Part shown: in pieces, positions 7,079 to 8,411 of the stretch | Position numbering within the stretch: the first letter of the stretch is position 1 | Layout: every line of letters begins with the position of its first letter | From: Chloroflexota bacterium | GTDB taxonomy: Bacteria > Chloroflexota > Dehalococcoidia > Lucifugimonadales > VGZR01 | Assembly: GCA_027625225.1 (NCBI GenBank) | Contig: JAQBWG010000069.1 | Coordinates: forward strand, 1-8,411 | DNA: 8,411 bases | Direction: 5' to 3' | The notes under the pieces: model-generated | Told to the model about the DNA's origin: nothing | Seen by the model: only the letters and a program-made list of their open reading frames with translations | Databases searched by the model: none | Program-made: the position numbers and the translations under genes

Positions 7079-7084
7079 GGTCTA
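7055..7084 (-). promoter_or_regulatory. nrdJ promoter
   Basis: On the minus strand: -35 TAGACC (7084-7079), an 18-base spacer, then an extended -10 TGG-TATAAC (TATAAC at 7060-7055). Transcription would start near 7047, giving a leader of about 60 bases before nrdJ. The spacer contains the dyad CCACA...TGTGG, which overlaps a candidate NrdR box. Confidence 0.6.
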
Positions 7085-7097
7085 TGGGTTGGAGTTG

Positions 7098-7132
7098 CCG
7101 GACAGACCGGATTAGCTCTTTGGTCTGCCCGG
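7098..7132 (-). other. Hairpin across the nrdR stop codon
   Basis: On the minus strand, CCGGGCAGACC (7132-7122) and GGTCTGTCCGG (7108-7098) form an 11-bp stem with a single G-U pair and a 13-base loop holding the nrdR stop codon. No T-run follows, so it is not a standard terminator. It could slow or partly end transcription into nrdJ, or protect the nrdR mRNA 3' end. Confidence 0.55.
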
Positions 7133-7678
7133 AGGGGAAAGCGGTTTGCGTCCCCTCCTTTTGCGTTTGGGAAGGAGGGGTTTGTCTTCCTCCATGAGGG
7201 GTAATTGGTTGTCGGGAACGGTAGGTTCCGTTCGTGGCTGGAGAAGGGCTTCAATCTCTTCCTTGAAGGTTTCGATGTCGCGGAAGTCGCGGTACACGCT
7301 GGCGAAGCGGATGTAGGCGACGCGGTCGAGTTCCTTAAGGCGTTCCATGACGAGTTCACCCAGGGCGCGAGCGGGGATTTCGGATTTGCCCGTATCGGCG
7401 AGGACTGACTCGATTTCGGCTATAACTTTTTCAAGGGTGCCGATTGGGAGTGGACGTTTGGCACAGGCCTTGGTAAGGCTGGACCAGAGTTTGTCACGGT
7501 TGAACTCTTCCCGGCGGCCGTCGCTTTTGACTATCATGAGGGCGCGTGACTGGACGAGTTCCATGGTGGTAAAGCGTAGTCCGCAGCGGAGACATTCGCG
7601 ACGTCGGCGGATGCCCTCGCGGGACTCGCGAGAGTCGATTACTTTCGTATCACCATGTCCGCAAAAAGGACAAAGCAT
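7112..7678 (-). CDS. nrdR: Transcriptional repressor NrdR
   Basis: Nucleotide-sensing repressor of ribonucleotide reductase operons. The N-terminal zinc ribbon is intact: MLCPFCGHGDTKVIDSR with C3 and C6, then ECLRCGLRFTT with C29 and C32. This is followed by the family run RRRRECLRCG and an ATP-cone domain (about 46-136; VKSDGRREEFNRDKL, VAYIRFASVYRDFRDIETF), which senses ATP/dATP. NrdR proteins are usually about 150 residues. This one has 188, because of a C-terminal tail of about 40 residues that is proline-rich and ends in a strongly basic cluster, KRKRRGRKP (171-179). The ATG at 7678 has AGGTGA nine bases upstream and begins exactly at the zinc ribbon. It lies directly upstream of nrdJ, its expected target, and probably represses itself through boxes in its own promoter. 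Confidence 0.96.
   Translation of the reverse strand: MLCPFCGHGDTKVIDSRESREGIRRRRECLRCGLRFTTMELVQSRALMIVKSDGRREEFNRDKLWSSLTKACAKRPLPIGTLEKVIAEIESVLADTGKSEIPARALGELVMERLKELDRVAYIRFASVYRDFRDIETFKEEIEALLQPRTEPTVPDNQLPLMEEDKPLLPKRKRRGRKPLSPPGRPKS
7131..7180 (-). other. Overlapping, mutually exclusive inverted repeats in the nrdR tail
   Basis: In minus-strand RNA order: arm A (7180-7172), arm B (7160-7151) and arm C (7138-7131). A and B pair perfectly over 9 bp (CCCCTCCTT with AAGGAGGGG). B and C pair perfectly over 8 bp (GGAGGGGA with TCCCCTCC). Only one can form at a time, and arm C touches the next hairpin at 7098-7132. The segment also encodes the Lys/Arg/Pro-rich NrdR tail, so codon repetition alone could have produced it. 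Confidence 0.4.
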
Positions 7679-7733
7679 TCTTGAGATTCACCTGAACGCT
7701 ACAGATTCCCAGCCTTGGTAGAAGCTGTGCTAA

Positions 7734-7780
7734 ACACAACGTGTCGTACAGCGCGTTGAGAATACTACTACATATAGGGG
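7734..7780 (-). promoter_or_regulatory. Candidate tandem NrdR boxes at the nrdR promoter
   Basis: Box A (7780-7765, CCCCTATATGTAGTAG) has 9 of 10 core positions of CwAtATaTwG and 11 of 16 overall. Box B (7749-7734, GTACGACACGTTGTGT) has 10 of 16 with a perfect right half TwGtgt. The two are exactly 31 bp apart. Box A lies between -35 and -10 and box B at the predicted start, the same geometry as at nrdJ. This predicts NrdR autoregulation. Confidence 0.55.
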
Positions 7781-7787
7781 CTGTCAA
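7759..7787 (-). promoter_or_regulatory. nrdR promoter
   Basis: On the minus strand a perfect -35 TTGACA (7787-7782) is followed, after an ideal 17-base spacer, by -10 TATTCT (7764-7759). Transcription would start near 7752, leaving a leader of about 74 bases before nrdR. Confidence 0.75.
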
Positions 7788-7804
7788 GGCAAAAACTTAG
7801 GAGT

Positions 7805-7833
7805 TTGAAGAAATTTTTAGACAAGGATAAAAC
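7805..7833 (+). promoter_or_regulatory. Possible divergent promoter reading into the repeat array
   Basis: Plus-strand TTGAAG (7805-7810), a 17-base spacer and TAAAAC (7828-7833) match the sigma-70 hexamers at 4 of 6 each. This is AT-rich sequence where such matches arise easily. If real, it would transcribe rightward through the repeat array, where no gene is seen. Confidence 0.2.
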
Positions 7834-7844
7834 GGGTCAAAAGT

Positions 7845-7860
7845 TGTGACGAAAATCACG
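7845..7860. promoter_or_regulatory. CRP/FNR-type palindrome
   Basis: TGTGA-N6-TCACG differs from the CRP consensus TGTGA-N6-TCACA in only the last base. Its centre lies about 100 bp upstream of the predicted nrdR start, and 12-28 bases downstream of the possible plus-strand promoter start. A CRP-family regulator is not in view, so the regulator and even the function are uncertain. Confidence 0.35.
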
Positions 7861-7895
7861 AAATCGAGCTGGGGTGGGTGAGATTGTAAGCGGAG

Positions 7896-7920
7896 AATGT
7901 ACGTGTGGAGTGCGTACATT
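7896..7920. repeat. Inverted repeat opening the array
   Basis: AATGTACG (7896-7903) and CGTACATT (7913-7920) are perfect 8-bp arms around nine bases, extendable by two G-U pairs. The same 25-base frame recurs at 8155-8179 with arms AATGTA/TACATT and 18 of 25 identical positions, and in a shortened form AATGT-ACGG-ACATT at 8328-8341. Confidence 0.6.
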
Positions 7921-8081
7921 TAGCTTCAAAGCACAGACGAACACATATGCGCGGGCATCTCGCTGTGTGGCGTAGAGAGCCCGCTTAACTTGGACGGCGA
8001 AATTGTCGAAGCGAATAACAGTCGAATTGATCCAGCAAACTCCGTACACTTAGCTATGTATTTTTACGAGTCTTGAACTTT

Positions 8082-8101
8082 TCTTAGACGGACTGACCGG
8101 A
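8082..8101. repeat. B-block copy 1
   Basis: TCTTAGACGGACTGACCGGA, 17 of 20 identical to copy 3 and 15 of 20 to copy 2. Its part ACTGACCG (8092-8099) also pairs perfectly with CGGTCAGT at 8128-8135. Confidence 0.55.
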
Positions 8102-8221
8102 TGATTGATGGCAAATGTGGAAGGGTACGGTCAGTAGAGGATTAGGACTGATGCAATGTAAATGGATTGTCCGTACATTCCACCTGCGCTTAGCTTGTTC
8201 TTCGGATAAGTATAAGAAAAG

Positions 8222-8241
8222 TCTTGGATGGCCTGTCTGGA
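8222..8241. repeat. B-block copy 2
   Basis: TCTTGGATGGCCTGTCTGGA; most differences from the other copies are transitions, as expected of an old, decaying duplicate. It sits 52 bases after the A-block at 8170. Confidence 0.5.
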
Positions 8242-8383
8242 TTTTGTAAGGCTTACTTTCCGAGAGAGGCGAGTGACGGGAATAGACGGGTGGCAAATTC
8301 CAGGGCTTGGAATATGCACTCGTTAGAAATGTACGGACATTCTCGTATCAATCAAATATAGAACTGGAGAAGTCTAATATTTG

Positions 8384-8403
8384 TCTTAGACGGAAAGTCC
8401 GGA
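8384..8403. repeat. B-block copy 3
   Basis: TCTTAGACGGAAAGTCCGGA, followed directly by CATT, so that it also carries an A-block-like end (TCCGGACATT, 8398-8407). It shares the 11-base word TCTTAGACGGA with copy 1, 302 bases away. Confidence 0.55.
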
Positions 8404-8411
8404 CATTTACC

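Larger units (their letters stand above)
7679..8411. other. Gene-free, AT-richer intergenic region
   Basis: No reading frame here has a ribosome site, a domain signature or codon use like the neighbouring genes. The left 110 bases hold the nrdR leader and promoter, 7800-7892 is AT-rich with the CRP-like palindrome, and the rest is the degenerate repeat array. The region runs past the window edge, so its full size is unknown. Confidence 0.7.
7893..8411. repeat. Degenerate repeat array, units of about 130-162 bp
   Basis: Two short blocks recur in order. The A-block is at 7911-7925 (TGCGTACATTTAGCT), at 8041-8055 (TCCGTACACTTAGCT), at 8170-8195 (TCCGTACA, an 11-base insert, then CTTAGCT), and at 8332-8341 reduced to TACGGACATT. 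The B-block is at 8082, 8222 and 8384. A-to-A distances are 130, 129 and 162; B-to-B distances are 140 and 162. The A-to-B distance is 41, 52 and 52, and the change from 41 to 52 equals the 11-base insert, so the units look like diverged duplicates. The last full unit aligns with its neighbour at a fixed 162-base offset with about half the positions identical. The array is cut by the window edge. Confidence 0.6.

Noticed and set aside
7815..7836. Second minus-strand nrdR promoter (TTGACC upstream of the main one)
   Set aside because: The -10 choices at normal spacing are poor A-runs; the TTGACA/TATTCT promoter is clearly better.
7896..7922. Eight-codon plus-strand frame starting in the 7896 palindrome
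   Set aside because: GGAG is too close to the ATG and the frame is simply the inverted repeat translated.
7837..8049. 70-codon minus-strand frame upstream of nrdR
   Set aside because: No ribosome site or domain, and it overlaps the repeat array. Its NVRTPHVH stretch is just the translated palindrome.
8084..8319. Two overlapping minus-strand frames of 62-70 codons in the array
   Set aside because: Translations look random and the similarity to the neighbouring frame comes from the DNA repeats.
7893..8411. CRISPR array
   Set aside because: Repeats are imperfect, about 130-162 bp apart and palindromic blocks rather than identical direct repeats with 30-40 bp spacers; no cas gene in view.
7893..8411. 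Integron attC sites
   Set aside because: No convincing RYYYAAC/GTTRRRY core pairs and no cassette genes between the repeats.

Overview
The window reads as bacterial chromosome. It is GC-rich in the coding part, and every convincing gene lies on the minus strand, so the genes run from right to left. The set is housekeeping: NrdR repressor, B12-dependent (class II) ribonucleotide reductase, a PdxA-family dehydrogenase, pyrroline-5-carboxylate reductase, a YggT membrane protein, a TrkH/KtrB potassium channel subunit and a small lipoprotein. A class II reductase under NrdR control, with this style of NrdJ and KtrB, would suit a Chloroflexota (Dehalococcoidia-like) lineage. That placement is inference from gene style, not from a marker gene.

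Layout in transcription order: (1) 7679-8411 has no credible gene. Its left part holds the nrdR promoter, and 7893-8411 holds a degenerate repeat array that runs off the window. (2) 4270-7678 is a nucleotide-reduction unit: nrdR, nrdJ with its own promoter, then an AT-richer orphan two-helix membrane protein, closed by a strong rho-independent terminator at 4213-4247. (3) 4176-1 is a second transcription unit. It starts at a promoter whose -10 box sits in the middle of a 31-bp dyad, followed by pdxA, proC, yggT, trkH, a lipoprotein gene and the first codons of another exported protein cut by the window edge.

How the parts work together: NrdR is the zinc-finger/ATP-cone repressor of ribonucleotide reductase genes. 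Both the nrdR and nrdJ promoters carry a pair of sequences resembling the NrdR box exactly 31 bp apart, one between -35 and -10 and one at the predicted transcription start. This suggests autoregulation plus control of nrdJ. The 3' end of nrdR also encodes overlapping inverted repeats able to form alternative RNA hairpins before nrdJ.

The least explained part is the repeat array at the right end. Two conserved blocks recur with consistent spacing (A-block TCCGTACA..CTTAGCT, B-block TCTTAGACGGA..GTCCGGA) in units of about 130-162 bp. A B-block-like sequence also appears at the nrdR stop codon. No known element type was recognised for it.
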